The notes: a model not told the origin generated them from the sequence alone. A DNA stretch of 64,000 bases from Polycladidibacter hongkongensis (GCF_001561995.1 NZ_LLWC01000010.1:1-64000), one strand, 5' to 3'; shown: positions 17,870 through 27,626, counted from the first letter of the stretch. Numbers and translations: made by a program.

Positions 17870-18733
17870 ATGAGCCAGATCGCCCCCAAGCCAAGCAAGG
17901 ATATTACAGAACTGCTAAGAATTATGGAGGCGCTGCGTACCCCTGTTACCGGCTGTCCGTGGGATCTAGAGCAAGACTTTGCTTCGATCGTACCCTACAC
18001 CATCGAAGAGGCCTACGAGGTGGCCGAGGCGATCCGCATTGGTGACAAGGTTGAGCTGAAGGAGGAGCTGGGCGACTTGTTGCTGCAAGTGGTTTATCAT
18101 GCGCAAATGGCACAAGAGGAAGGTTCCTTTGATTTTGGCGATGTGGTTGAGGCGATCACTCGCAAAATGATTGGCCGGCACCCGCATGTGTTTGGCAGTG
18201 CGGAGGAACGCACGCGGGGCTTGGAGAAAGGCGCTTGGGACCGGATAAAATCCGCTGAAAAAGCCCAGAAGGCCGCCGAGCGGCTGGCGCTTGGCATTCC
18301 TGCACCTGAGAAGCAGTTTCTTGATGATGTTCCGGCAAGTTTTCCGGCGCTGCTGGAAGCTGAGAAGCTGCAAAGGCAGGCAGCACGGGTTGGCTTTGAC
18401 TGGGGTGCCGCGGCGCCTGTTTTGGCGAAGATAAAAGAGGAAATTAGCGAGCTGGAGGCAGAGCTGCATGCTGGGGAGATCGCGCGTGAAGCGATGGAGG
18501 ACGAGCTTGGCGACGTGTTGTTTGCAGTGGCCAACCTCGCCCGACATCTGGACATTTTACCCGAGGCGGCGCTGAAGCGCACCAATGATAAGTTCCGCCG
18601 TCGCTTTGCGCATATAGAAGCAGGTGCGCAGCAGGAGGGACGCCCTCTTGATGACCTTAGCCTTGAGGAAATGGAAGCCTACTGGCAAGCGGCAAAAGCC
18701 TTTGACCCCAAACGGCAAGCGCATAAACGATAA
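17870..18733 (+). CDS. mazG: Nucleoside triphosphate pyrophosphohydrolase MazG
   Basis: A 287-residue protein with two tandem MazG folds. The first has RTPVTGCPWDLEQDFASIVP, then EEAYEVAEAI and ELGDLLLQVVYHAQMA; the second has EISELEAEL and DELGDVLFAVANLARHL. These acidic motifs bind magnesium. It hydrolyses (d)NTPs to monophosphates and pyrophosphate, cleaning the nucleotide pool. In related genomes it sits next to hflX-hfq, as here, except that a Sel1 gene is inserted. It is convergent with that Sel1 gene. Confidence 0.95.
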   Translation: MSQIAPKPSKDITELLRIMEALRTPVTGCPWDLEQDFASIVPYTIEEAYEVAEAIRIGDKVELKEELGDLLLQVVYHAQMAQEEGSFDFGDVVEAITRKMIGRHPHVFGSAEERTRGLEKGAWDRIKSAEKAQKAAERLALGIPAPEKQFLDDVPASFPALLEAEKLQRQAARVGFDWGAAAPVLAKIKEEISELEAELHAGEIAREAMEDELGDVLFAVANLARHLDILPEAALKRTNDKFRRRFAHIEAGAQQEGRPLDDLSLEEMEAYWQAAKAFDPKRQAHKR

Positions 18734-18767
18734 TCGACCGACGGAGCATTGCTCGTTTGTTGCGAAA

Positions 18768-18809
18768 TTTGCGTCAGAACCTACTTAGATTAAGTAAGTC
18801 CGACGCAAA
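18768..18809. terminator. Bidirectional terminator between mazG and the Sel1 gene
   Basis: TTTGCGTC at 18768-18775 pairs with GACGCAAA at 18802-18809, and the inner ACTTA/TAAGT extends the stem with bulges. Flanking A and T runs suit termination in both directions between convergent genes. Confidence 0.65.
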
Positions 18810-18821
18810 ATTAACGTTTTG

Positions 18822-19532
18822 TTAATATCCGGCGTCAGTGATGGTTTTTAGCTCGGGGCACGCTTCGCTAATGCCTTCCTCGCACGCATCCTGCAAATAG
18901 GTTTTCGCCGCCTTATAGTTTTGTTTCGCACCGACCCCATTGGCATACATTATGCCAACAACACGCATTGCTGTCGGTTCGCCATTGTCTGCCGCTGTTT
19001 TAAGCAAGCGGAATGCCGCCTTATGATCCGGCTCTATGCCAGCACCATTGATCAGCATCATACCCGCGTTTAGGCGGGCCATATCATCCCCCTTATCGGC
19101 ACCCTCCATAAAGTAGGTGAAGGCTTTCTTCATATCCTTTTTGACACCCAGACCGTTCTCGTAAAGAACACCAAGACCATTGGGTGCGCTAGAATCCCCT
19201 TGTTTATAGGCCTTAAGCATCAGCTCCCTCGCCTTGGCATAGTCGCGCTTAACGCCCTTGCCGTCTTGGTACATATTGGCAAGGTTGAACTGTGCAGGGG
19301 CAAAGCCCTTATCTGCCGCGCGCGAAAGCCACTTGATAGACTTCTCGTAGTCAACTGCGACGCCATCGCCAACAGCATAGCGGTGCCCCAGATTGTTTTG
19401 CGCGATCAGATCACCCTTTTGCGCTTTAAGAATGAGCCCCAGAACAGCCGGCTTTAGCTTTGGCGCTGCGTAGAGGGGGGCATTCAAAGCAAAGAGCGTG
19501 AAGATCAATGCAAAAACTGCTGTAAATCTCAT
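18822..19532 (-). CDS. Exported Sel1-repeat protein
   Basis: A 236-residue protein. A signal peptide (about residues 1-22, ending LYAA) is followed by five or so Sel1-like repeats of 36 residues: GDLIAQNNLGHRYAVGDGV, FAPAQFNLANMYQDGKGV, DSSAPNGLGVLYENGLGV, GDDMARLNAGMMLINGAGI and GEPTAMRVVGIMYANGVGA. Such alpha-alpha repeats mediate protein-protein contacts in the periplasm. Two Cys near the C-terminus (DACEEGISEACPEL) may form a disulfide. A specific role is not known. It interrupts the usual mazG-hflX neighbourhood. Confidence 0.85.
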   Translation of the reverse strand: MRFTAVFALIFTLFALNAPLYAAPKLKPAVLGLILKAQKGDLIAQNNLGHRYAVGDGVAVDYEKSIKWLSRAADKGFAPAQFNLANMYQDGKGVKRDYAKARELMLKAYKQGDSSAPNGLGVLYENGLGVKKDMKKAFTYFMEGADKGDDMARLNAGMMLINGAGIEPDHKAAFRLLKTAADNGEPTAMRVVGIMYANGVGAKQNYKAAKTYLQDACEEGISEACPELKTITDAGY

Positions 19533-19635
19533 TATATTTCCACATTTGTTTAAATAAATGTTGATTTAGAAAGTATACAGCGAGAAGCCTATCGCAAAGA
19601 TGAAAGATTTGGCGGCGTGAGTTTTAATTTCATAT

Positions 19636-19669
19636 AAAAAACAAGCCCCGCTCAAAGCTTGAGCGAGGC
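19636..19669 (-). terminator. Terminator downstream of hflX
   Basis: On the minus strand, a stem built from GCCTCGCTCAA and TTGAGCGGGGC is followed by TTGTTTTTT (plus-strand A-run at 19636-19641). It ends the hfq-hflX unit. Confidence 0.8.
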
Positions 19670-19694
19670 TGAATAATTCTAGTTGTACTGAAAT

Positions 19695-21173
19695 TTAAAT
19701 TGGCGAGTAGCCGCCAATGTCTGGCGCATCCTCGTCATTCGCCGATCGGGTGGATGAGCTGAGCGTTTCCCCCTCGATAAAAAACTTACCAAAGCGCTGA
19801 CGCACCGGTTCGCGCAGGCTATCAGGAACGCGCACTTGCATGGTGATGCCTTCCTCGCCATCAAGACGTTCGAGTACCTCGCAATGCTGATAAAGCCAGG
19901 CCAACTCGGCGCCGGCTTCAAGCGGCAACAACAAGCGCACAGCATCCAGCTTTTCTGCAAGGCGGGTTTCGATGCGTTCAAGCAGCGCCTCAAGCCCCTC
20001 ACCGCTCATTGCAGAAAGGGCAATTGGCCCTTCATCTGGGCGGTTATCACCAAGCAGCTTTTCACGGTAGCCGTCTTCCAGCCGGTCAATCTTGTTCCAA
20101 ACCTCGATCACCCGATCACTTTCAGAGACCTTTAGGCCAAGCAGCTGCAAGGTGTCATCAACATCCGCAGCTTGTGCCTTGGTGTCTTCATGAGAGATGT
20201 CGCGCACATGCAGGATAATGTCGGCCCCGATCACCTCTTCAAGCGTTGCACGGAATGCAGCCACCAGATTGTGTGGCAGATCAGAGACAAAGCCCACCGT
20301 ATCGGAGAGGATGACCTCGCGGCCATGGGGCAGTTTTAGCCGCCGCAATGTGGGGTCGAGAGTGGCGAACAAGAGATCCTTGGCAAAGACTTCGGAATTT
20401 GTCAGCCGGTTAAACAATGTGGATTTGCCCGCATTTGTATAGCCTACAAACGCGATGACCGGATGGGGGACCTTCTTGCGTTGCTTGCGATGCAACGCGC
20501 GGGTGCGCTGCACCTGCTCCAACATGCCACGCACGCGAGATATGCGATCTTGAATGATGCGGCGGTCCGCCTCGATCTGGGTTTCACCGGGACCGCCGAC
20601 AAATCCAAGCCCGCCACGCTGACGCTCAAGGTGCGTCCATGAGCGAACCAGACGGCTTTTCTGCCACGTCAGGTGCGCAAGTTCCACTTGCAAGCGGCCT
20701 TCGCGGGTTTGTGCCCGTTCACCGAAGATTTCCAGAATAAGGCCGGTGCGATCGATAACCTTACACTTCCAGTCACGCTCCAAGTTGCGTTGCTGGATGG
20801 GGGTCAGTGCATGATCAACCACCACAAGCTCGATGTCCTCGCCCTCCACACGAGCGGCAATTTCCTCCACTTTACCAGAGCCGAACAGGGTGCCGGGCTT
20901 GATGGTGTTGAGGCGGACAAGTTGTGAGCCGATGATATCAAGCTCGATGGCAGCAGCAAGGCCAATGGCCTCTTCCATGCGCGCATTGTCGCTCCGCTCA
21001 GCGGCAAATGCCCGCTCACCGCCAGTGTTGGCGCGGGACAAAGCTCTTGCCGAGATTATTGGAACTATGACAAGGGACCGGGTTCCCCGGGTCACCTCAA
21101 TTTCACCGGCCTCAAGATTGGCGTCGAGTTCGTCTTTCTTGAGACCAGTGGATTTTTCGTCTTGGGGCTTCAA
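19695..21173 (-). CDS. hflX: GTPase HflX, TTG start directly abutting hfq
   Basis: A 492-residue ribosome-associated GTPase that splits stalled 70S particles. It has the N-terminal HflX domain (SQLVRLNTIKPGTLFGSGKV), a coiled region with LERQRGGLGFVGGPGETQIE, and the G domain with G1 GYTNAGKST (244-252), G3 DTVGFVSDLP and G4 NKID. The open frame starts at TTG 21173, the base after the hfq stop codon, so translation probably reinitiates after hfq. An upstream ATG is not possible without running into hfq. A terminator follows at 19636-19669. Confidence 0.94.
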   Translation of the reverse strand: MKPQDEKSTGLKKDELDANLEAGEIEVTRGTRSLVIVPIISARALSRANTGGERAFAAERSDNARMEEAIGLAAAIELDIIGSQLVRLNTIKPGTLFGSGKVEEIAARVEGEDIELVVVDHALTPIQQRNLERDWKCKVIDRTGLILEIFGERAQTREGRLQVELAHLTWQKSRLVRSWTHLERQRGGLGFVGGPGETQIEADRRIIQDRISRVRGMLEQVQRTRALHRKQRKKVPHPVIAFVGYTNAGKSTLFNRLTNSEVFAKDLLFATLDPTLRRLKLPHGREVILSDTVGFVSDLPHNLVAAFRATLEEVIGADIILHVRDISHEDTKAQAADVDDTLQLLGLKVSESDRVIEVWNKIDRLEDGYREKLLGDNRPDEGPIALSAMSGEGLEALLERIETRLAEKLDAVRLLLPLEAGAELAWLYQHCEVLERLDGEEGITMQVRVPDSLREPVRQRFGKFFIEGETLSSSTRSANDEDAPDIGGYSPI

Positions 21174-21431
21174 TCAGCTTCCTGTTTTTTCTGTTTCTTG
21201 TTCTTGTGGCTCAAACAGCTGCACCGGGCCATTTGGCATAATAGTGGAAATTGCATGTTTATAAACCAGTTGGGAGTGGCCATCGCGGCGCAGCAACACG
21301 CAGAAATTGTCAAACCAAGTCACGACGCCTTGCAGCTTGACCCCATTAATGAGGAAAATCGTGAGTGGAATCTTGTTTTTGCGCAGGTGGTTTAAAAATG
21401 TATCTTGAAGATTTTGAGCGCGGTCAGCCAT
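21174..21431 (-). CDS. hfq: RNA chaperone Hfq
   Basis: An 85-residue Sm-like hexameric RNA chaperone that pairs small RNAs with mRNAs. The Sm1 motif is [20 protein letters not shown] and the Sm2 motif contains YKHAIST. Its N-terminus ([20 protein letters not shown]) is typical. The C-terminal tail is short, as in alphaproteobacteria. It is cotranscribed with hflX, whose start follows its stop without a gap. Confidence 0.98.
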   Translation of the reverse strand: MADRAQNLQDTFLNHLRKNKIPLTIFLINGVKLQGVVTWFDNFCVLLRRDGHSQLVYKHAISTIMPNGPVQLFEPQEQETEKTGS

Positions 21432-21601
21432 AACTGTTTTTTTCCTGTTTTCGTGGACGCGGCCGCGGCATCCAACCGTGTTTGATTAAGTGTTGTCTTA
21501 CAATTGGCAGCACCGTTTGCGAGAGCAGGCACTGCAACTACTTGGGAAGCGACAAAACAATTCTCAAACTGCATTCTACCGATCCCTTACAATCGAGCAA
21601 C

Positions 21602-22465
21602 CTACAGTTTAGTTCGTTCTGCCCTTTCATGAAATTCTTTTCGCAATTCTCTAGATAAATGACCTGGACGCCCATCCCCAATTAGCACTTTGTCTATTTC
21701 AACTACTGGCATAACCAAGGCGGACGCGCTGGTGACAAATGCCTCGACTGCCTCTTGCGCCTCGCGAATTGAAAATGACCGTTCCTCAACGATAATCTGA
21801 CGTTTCTGGGCAACTTGCAAGACACCTTCACGGGTGATCCCGCGCAAAATGCCGCAGTCTGCCTGCCGTGTGACCAAGCGATTGTCCTTGGTCAGGATCC
21901 AGGCATTTGTTGAGCCACCTTCGGTTACCATACCGGAATTATCCACAAACCATGCTTCGGTAGCCCCGGCTTCACGGGCGGCTTGCTTAGCCAGTACGTT
22001 GGGAAGAAGACCTACAGTCTTGATATCTACGCGTTCCCAACGATTCTCCGGCACCGAAATGACCTTGATACCGTTATCAGCTTTTGCTTCAAGTGTGCGC
22101 GGGTCTATGCGCTTTGCGGTGACGACGATCGAGGCGCGCACCGGCTTGCTTGGGAAATAGTGCTCGCGCGCGGCTACACCGCGACTGATCTGTATGTACA
22201 CAAGCCCATTACGTACTCGGTTCAAGTTTGCCACTTCACGCAGGATGCGGATGAGCGGCATACGCGCCATTGGGGCGGTGATGCGTAACTCATGTAGGGA
22301 CCGGTCCAAACGATCCAAGTGCGGGCCCATATCAATAATGTAACCCTCTTTGATCTCGCAGACCTCGTAGATCGCATCGGCGAACTGGTAGCCTCGATCC
22401 TCAATGTGGACAGCAGCCCTTGCGTGCGGCACATACTGGCCATTTACATAGGCTATGCGGCTCAT
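21602..22465 (-). CDS. dat: D-amino acid aminotransferase
   Basis: A fold-type IV PLP enzyme of 287 residues that makes D-amino acids such as D-glutamate or D-alanine for peptidoglycan. It opens RIAYVNGQYVPHARAAVHIE, has the PLP-lysine region VDIKTVGLLPNVLAKQAARE, and the cofactor-phosphate region MVTEGGSTNAWIL. Two ATGs, at 22471 and 22465, are in frame. AGGAG abuts the first but is six bases from the second, so I use 22465. It sits between trkA and hfq, a common alphaproteobacterial order. Confidence 0.92.
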   Translation of the reverse strand: MSRIAYVNGQYVPHARAAVHIEDRGYQFADAIYEVCEIKEGYIIDMGPHLDRLDRSLHELRITAPMARMPLIRILREVANLNRVRNGLVYIQISRGVAAREHYFPSKPVRASIVVTAKRIDPRTLEAKADNGIKVISVPENRWERVDIKTVGLLPNVLAKQAAREAGATEAWFVDNSGMVTEGGSTNAWILTKDNRLVTRQADCGILRGITREGVLQVAQKRQIIVEERSFSIREAQEAVEAFVTSASALVMPVVEIDKVLIGDGRPGHLSRELRKEFHERAERTKL

Positions 22466-22541
22466 AGACATCTCCTTAGAAGTGATGTTAGGGCACTTTA
22501 TCTGGTGCCTCTTTGTTTTCGTTTGTAGCTTTGAATTGCTA

Positions 22542-23918
22542 TCAGAAGAACTCTAGCGAAACACGGAACAGGCGGCCGATTTGCTGCACGTCCTTGGCAA
22601 GGGCAAAGACAACAACCCGGTCATTGAGTTGAAAGACATCGTCGCCTTTTGGCGTGATCGCTTCGCCGCGCCGATAGATAGCCCCGACGCGCACTCCATC
22701 AGCAATCTCGACCTCGCGCAGCGTGCGCCCAAGCAGCGGAGATGTTTCCAAAATTTCCGCCTCAAAAATTTCCGCCATGCCGTTTTGCAGCGTATGGACC
22801 TGCCGAATACGACCGCGGCGCAGTTGCTGCAAGACTTTGGATACCGTGACCTGACGCGGGTTTACAAAACTATCTATGCCCAGTGAACGGGCAAAGCCGG
22901 GATAGCTGGCATTGTTCAGCAGCGTCAAATTCCGTTGACACCCAAGCTGTTTAGCCATCACCGACGACAGAATATTAACCTCGTCATCATTGGTCAGTGC
23001 CACCATGATATCCGTGTCGGAGACGTCCGCCTCGCGCAAAATTCCTTGATCCAGCGCGTTGCCGTTCAGCACCACTGTGCCGGTAAGCTCTTCGGCGATC
23101 TTCATCGCCCGATCACGCTTCTGCTCGACGATCACAACATTGGAACGACTGCCTTGTTGCTCCAAGCGGCGGGCCACATATAGGCCAATGTTGCCACCAC
23201 CGGCGATGAGAATGCGGCGAGCCTCTGGTTCTTCATGACCGAAAATACCGAGGGTACGCTTAACCTGACCGCGTTTGGCGCAGATATAGGCAAGATCCCC
23301 TTCCCTCAATGTGTCGGCACTGCGAGGCACCAGCATTACGCCTTCTCGCAGCACACCGACAACAACGGCTGACAGATCGGGAAACAACTCAGTAAGCTGG
23401 CGCAAAGGCGTGTTCAGCACCGGGCAATTTTCATCACAGTGAATGCCGACGAGCACCACTTCATCATCGGCAAAGCGGATGGTTTCCATAGCGCCAGGCA
23501 AAGAAAGGCGGCGCAAAATCATTTCGCCAACCTCGATCTCGGGCGAAATCACCACATCGATCGGAATACCCTCTTTGGAATAAAGGTGTTTGACCGATTC
23601 AGACAGGTAGCTTTGCGCGCGTACCCTTGCGATTTTTGTCGGGGTTTGGAACAGCTGGTGGGCGATCTGGCAGGCGATCATGTTGATTTCGTCATGCAAG
23701 GTGACCGCGATAATCATATCCGCCGTATCGCACCCCGCATCACGCAGTACATCGGGGTGGGCCCCGTGGCCGACAAAGCCGCGAACGTCCAGTTGGTCCT
23801 GAATTTGCTTGATCAGTTCCGCCGAGGTGTCAAGCACGGAAACATCGTGCTGTTCGGCGGCGAGTTGCTCGGCAATGCCATAGCCCACTTTACCTGCGCC
23901 GCAGATGACAACTTTCAT
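22542..23918 (-). CDS. trkA: Trk potassium uptake regulator TrkA
   Basis: A 458-residue cytoplasmic ring protein that gates Trk potassium channels in response to NAD(H)/ATP. It has two RCK-N nucleotide-binding halves: CGAGKVGYGIAEQL at residue 6, and RILIAGGGNIGLYVARRLE near 230. Each is followed by an RCK-C domain. It lies 77 bases downstream of ntrX on the same strand and may be cotranscribed with it. The membrane subunit TrkH is not in the window. Confidence 0.96.
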   Translation of the reverse strand: MKVVICGAGKVGYGIAEQLAAEQHDVSVLDTSAELIKQIQDQLDVRGFVGHGAHPDVLRDAGCDTADMIIAVTLHDEINMIACQIAHQLFQTPTKIARVRAQSYLSESVKHLYSKEGIPIDVVISPEIEVGEMILRRLSLPGAMETIRFADDEVVLVGIHCDENCPVLNTPLRQLTELFPDLSAVVVGVLREGVMLVPRSADTLREGDLAYICAKRGQVKRTLGIFGHEEPEARRILIAGGGNIGLYVARRLEQQGSRSNVVIVEQKRDRAMKIAEELTGTVVLNGNALDQGILREADVSDTDIMVALTNDDEVNILSSVMAKQLGCQRNLTLLNNASYPGFARSLGIDSFVNPRQVTVSKVLQQLRRGRIRQVHTLQNGMAEIFEAEILETSPLLGRTLREVEIADGVRVGAIYRRGEAITPKGDDVFQLNDRVVVFALAKDVQQIGRLFRVSLEFF

Positions 23919-23995
23919 CGGTTCGATCCTTTTTCTTTGGCGCTTGACATCATAGTCAAGCCACCCTTGCTCTCGGATTTCTTAGTGCTGCCTGC

Positions 23996-25363
23996 TTAGT
24001 TCAGGCCCAGTGATTTCAGCTTACGGTGCAGCGCCGAACGCTCCATACCTACGAATTCCGCTGTACGGGAGATATTGCCACCAAAGCGCTTAACCTGCGC
24101 TTTCAGGTATTCACGCTCGAATTGCTCGCGCGCTTCGCGCAGCGGCAGGCTCATGAGCTCTTCGCCGCCACCTGCACCGGGCATATTGGGAATTGTGGAC
24201 GCAACTTCTGCGGGCAACAGATCAGCCGTGATCACAGCCTCCTGATCTCCTCTGGTGAGGATCATCAAGCGTTCCACATTGTTGCGCAACTGGCGCAGAT
24301 TGCCCGGCCAATCATGGGTTTGCAGGATCGCCATGGCGTCTTCCCCGATGCGGCGCATTGGCAGGCCGGAGGCGGTGGAGATTTGCTGCATGAAGTAGTG
24401 GATAAGCTGCGGAATATCCTCACGCCGTTCCTCCAAGGCCGGTACTCGGATCGGCACCACGCCGAGGCGGTGGTACAGATCCTCGCGCAGATTGCCAAGC
24501 GCGACCTCCTGCTCCAGATTGCGGGCAGAGGAGGAGAGAATGCGCACATCCACCTTCACTCTTGTGCCGCCGCCCACGCGATTAAACGCCTGATCCACCA
24601 GCACCCGCAGGATTTTGTTCTGGGTTTCGCGAGGCATATCGGCGATTTCATCGAGATAAAGCGTGCCGCCGTGAGCTTCTTCCAACGCCCCGATTTTGCG
24701 CGGCTCCTTTTCGTTACCCTCAATACCAAAGAGCGCCTCTTCCATGCGCTCGGGGGTGATGGTGGCCGCCGAGAGCACCACAAAGGGCGACTTGGCGCGC
24801 GGGGAATTATCGTGAATTGTCCGTGCCACCAACTCCTTACCAGAGCCGGAGGGACCGGTGATCAACACGCGCGAGTTTGTCAGGCAGATGCGTTCCAGCG
24901 ATAGGCGTAGCTGGTTCATGGCGCTTGAGGAGCCCACCAGTTGTTCCGCATCGGCAGAGCGCTGCTTGAGGTCCTTGATTTCCCTTTTCAGAGACGAGGA
25001 TTCCAGCGCCCGATCCACCACCAGAACCAGCTTGTCGGCGTTGAATGGCTTTTCGATGTATTCGTAGGCGCCCTTTTTGATCGCGGCGACGGCGGTTTCA
25101 ATATTGCCGTGGCCAGAGATAATCACCACTGGTACGTCTGGGTTTTGTTCGCGGATTATCTCCAACAATTCCAGACCATCCAGCTTGGAGCCTTGCAGCC
25201 AGATATCCAACACCACCAACGATGGGCGGCGATCGGCGATGGCGGCCAGTGCGGTGTCGCTGTCCCCCGCCATACGGGTGTCGTAGCCCTCGTCCTCCAA
25301 GATGCCGGAGATCAATTCGCGGATGTCGGCTTCATCATCAATTACCAGAATATCACTTGCCAC
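23996..25363 (-). CDS. ntrX: Nitrogen regulation response regulator NtrX
   Basis: A protein of about 455 residues with receiver (ILVIDDEADIRELISGILED; phospho-Asp in LVVLDIWLQGS), AAA+ (Walker A GPSGSGKE, Walker B GGTLYLDEIADM) and a Fis-type HTH (ISRTAEFVGMERSALHRKL). The sigma-54 contact loop GAFTGA is absent; the stretch after ALFG reads IEGNEKEPRKIGALEEA, as in other alphaproteobacterial NtrX, so it may work without sigma-54. The GTG start at 25363 with GAGGG eight bases upstream overlaps the ntrY stop by 11 bases. An ATG at 25378 is possible. Confidence 0.93.
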   Translation of the reverse strand: MASDILVIDDEADIRELISGILEDEGYDTRMAGDSDTALAAIADRRPSLVVLDIWLQGSKLDGLELLEIIREQNPDVPVVIISGHGNIETAVAAIKKGAYEYIEKPFNADKLVLVVDRALESSSLKREIKDLKQRSADAEQLVGSSSAMNQLRLSLERICLTNSRVLITGPSGSGKELVARTIHDNSPRAKSPFVVLSAATITPERMEEALFGIEGNEKEPRKIGALEEAHGGTLYLDEIADMPRETQNKILRVLVDQAFNRVGGGTRVKVDVRILSSSARNLEQEVALGNLREDLYHRLGVVPIRVPALEERREDIPQLIHYFMQQISTASGLPMRRIGEDAMAILQTHDWPGNLRQLRNNVERLMILTRGDQEAVITADLLPAEVASTIPNMPGAGGGEELMSLPLREAREQFEREYLKAQVKRFGGNISRTAEFVGMERSALHRKLKSLGLN

Positions 25364-27626
25364 GTTCAAGTCCCTCATCGTTTGCAGAGGCATTTTCTTC
25401 AATAGGAGCGCGTGTATCACGCAGGATCAGGCGAACCAATGCACCGTGGCCGCCTTCGGCAACGGCCGGGCTATCGAGCAGCTCGATACCGCCGCCATGA
25501 TCCTCCATTATCTTGCGCACAATGGCCAGACCAAGGCCTGTGCCCTTCTCTCGCGTTGTCATGTAAGGTTCCAGCAGGCGCTGACGGTTTTCCTTGGGCA
25601 GGCCTACGCCGCTGTCAATCACATCAAGCTGGATATTGGCGCCGTAGCGATGCAGGTTGACCTGAATGGTCCCCTCACCGCCGCCATTGGCTGCCAGATA
25701 GGCTTCCACTGCTTCACCTGCGTTTTTAATGGTGTTGCCAAGCGCCTGCCCCACAAGGCGGCTGTCGTACAGCACTTCAACCGGCTCATCAGGCAGGTTG
25801 CAACTGATTTTCACCGCTTCGGAGGTGACAGCGCGCATAAAGGCAACTTCCTTTACTGTGTCTCGCAGGTCGCCCTGTTCTTTGCGCGGCTTGGGCATGC
25901 GGGCAAACGAGGAAAACTCGTCAACCATGCGGCCAATGTCGCCCACTTGACGGACGATGGTGTCGACGCAGCGGTCAAAGACTTCCTTGTCGTCCGCATC
26001 GATGCGCTTGCCATAGCGGCGGCGAATACGCTCGGCAGAAAGCTGAATTGGGGTCAATGGATTCTTGATTTCATGTGCGATCCGCCGGGCAACGTCAGCC
26101 CATGCGGAGTTGCGCTGTGCTGCCACCAGATCTGTGATATCATCCAGCGTGACCACAAAGCCGTGCTCGGTTCTGTTCGCCTCTTCGGTGGTCACACGCA
26201 CATTGATGGTGCGTTCACGCCCGCGCCGCTGCAGGGTTACCTGCCCTTCACTGCCGTCCAAAGCACCTTGCTGGAGTGCCTTTTTCACAAGTTCACTGAG
26301 TTCGGGGATGGCATGATAGATGCTCTGTCCATGGAGCACCTCTGCTGAGCTTCCAAGCATTTCGGTCGCATACCGGTTTACTAGCGAAATTTCGCCATCG
26401 TCATCAAGGCCGATAACACCGGAAGATACGCCAGACAAAACTGCCTCGGTAAAGCGGCGGCGGCGGTCGATCTGGTCGTTGGCGGCCAGCAGTGCGTCAC
26501 GTTGGCCGCGCAGCTGGCCGGTCATGTTGTTGAAGGTTTGACCAAGATTACCGAGATCACCACTGGCTTTGTCGACCTCAACCTCCACATAATAATTTCC
26601 CTTTGAGACTTGATCAGCTGCGCCAATGAGGTTTCGAATGGGGCGCACCAACTGGTTGGCAAAGCCAAAGCCACCCCACATGGCAGAAAGCAGCAGCACA
26701 AGGGCAACACCTACATAGACAATGGCAAAAGCGAGCTGTACGCCAACGCGGCGGCGCTCCAACTCGGCATATTCGCTTACCCCTGCTTCTGCAAGTCGCT
26801 GGTACTCCACGACGCGCGGATCCAGCGCGCGCGAAACGTAGAGATACAATTCGTCAAAATCGGTCAGTTTGGTTACGCCGCCAACAAGGTTGGACACCCC
26901 CGGCGCGATGAGGACTGCTGTGCCCTCCTCCGCTTGGCGCATGGCAATTTCCGGTGGGAGCAGCGGCTCCACATCCGGATCGCGCAGCACACGCATAACC
27001 ACCGTGCCATCACGCTTGAGTATATATGCCCCTAAGAAACCGCGGATCCATGTCTGTGTCTCGAAGAAACGGTCAAAGCGGGTTGGGTCGTAATAGTAGG
27101 AATTGCGGTTGGAATTGACATCTTTGGCCATGGCAATCAGGCCGGAGCGCAGGATATTGCCGTGCTCTTGCACATAGGCAGCGGCGACGGATTGCGCATT
27201 GGAGATAATCTGGCGGGTGCGCTTTTCAAACCAGCGATCAAGGCCCTGATCAAGGGTAATGGTGGCGGCAACCGCAACCAAAATGGCAGGTACCGCTGCA
27301 ACAATGGAGAACAGCGCCACAATCCGCACATGCAGGCGAGCTGCTGCGCGCCCCTTACGGCGGGCTTTTAAAAGCTTATGAAACTCCCAGAGGATCAGAC
27401 CCAGAAGAAGAAGCACAAAGCCGGAGTTGATAGCCAGCGCCGTGTAGACAACGTCTTGTGTGGGCTGAATGGGAGAGAGCCCCATCAAAATAACAAAGGA
27501 GACAACGATAGAGACCAGTGACAGCAGCACCACAAGAAAACCAAGGACACGGGAGCGGTGGTTTTGCAGAGCTGCCAGAAGGCCACGCGGGCCTGCTGGC
27601 GCAGCTTTACCGGTTTTTGAAATCAT
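25353..27626 (-). CDS. ntrY: Nitrogen regulation sensor histidine kinase NtrY
   Basis: A sensor kinase of about 757 residues. Several N-terminal hydrophobic helices (within residues 20-140 and near 305-330) flank a periplasmic region, followed by HAMP, PAS, HisKA ([20 protein letters not shown], phospho-His) and HATPase (GTGLGLAIVRKIMEDHGG). It senses nitrogen or redox status and phosphorylates NtrX. I place the start at ATG 27626 (MISKTGKAA); an alternative start at 27692 adds 22 non-conserved residues. A structured 211-bp gap separates it from ntrC. Confidence 0.94.
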   Translation of the reverse strand: MISKTGKAAPAGPRGLLAALQNHRSRVLGFLVVLLSLVSIVVSFVILMGLSPIQPTQDVVYTALAINSGFVLLLLGLILWEFHKLLKARRKGRAAARLHVRIVALFSIVAAVPAILVAVAATITLDQGLDRWFEKRTRQIISNAQSVAAAYVQEHGNILRSGLIAMAKDVNSNRNSYYYDPTRFDRFFETQTWIRGFLGAYILKRDGTVVMRVLRDPDVEPLLPPEIAMRQAEEGTAVLIAPGVSNLVGGVTKLTDFDELYLYVSRALDPRVVEYQRLAEAGVSEYAELERRRVGVQLAFAIVYVGVALVLLLSAMWGGFGFANQLVRPIRNLIGAADQVSKGNYYVEVEVDKASGDLGNLGQTFNNMTGQLRGQRDALLAANDQIDRRRRFTEAVLSGVSSGVIGLDDDGEISLVNRYATEMLGSSAEVLHGQSIYHAIPELSELVKKALQQGALDGSEGQVTLQRRGRERTINVRVTTEEANRTEHGFVVTLDDITDLVAAQRNSAWADVARRIAHEIKNPLTPIQLSAERIRRRYGKRIDADDKEVFDRCVDTIVRQVGDIGRMVDEFSSFARMPKPRKEQGDLRDTVKEVAFMRAVTSEAVKISCNLPDEPVEVLYDSRLVGQALGNTIKNAGEAVEAYLAANGGGEGTIQVNLHRYGANIQLDVIDSGVGLPKENRQRLLEPYMTTREKGTGLGLAIVRKIMEDHGGGIELLDSPAVAEGGHGALVRLILRDTRAPIEENASANDEGLERGK

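Noticed and set aside
18811-18825. Perfect CtrA-type site TTAA-N7-TTAA
   Set aside because: It overlaps the stop codon of the Sel1 gene between two convergent genes, where no promoter is expected; probably chance.
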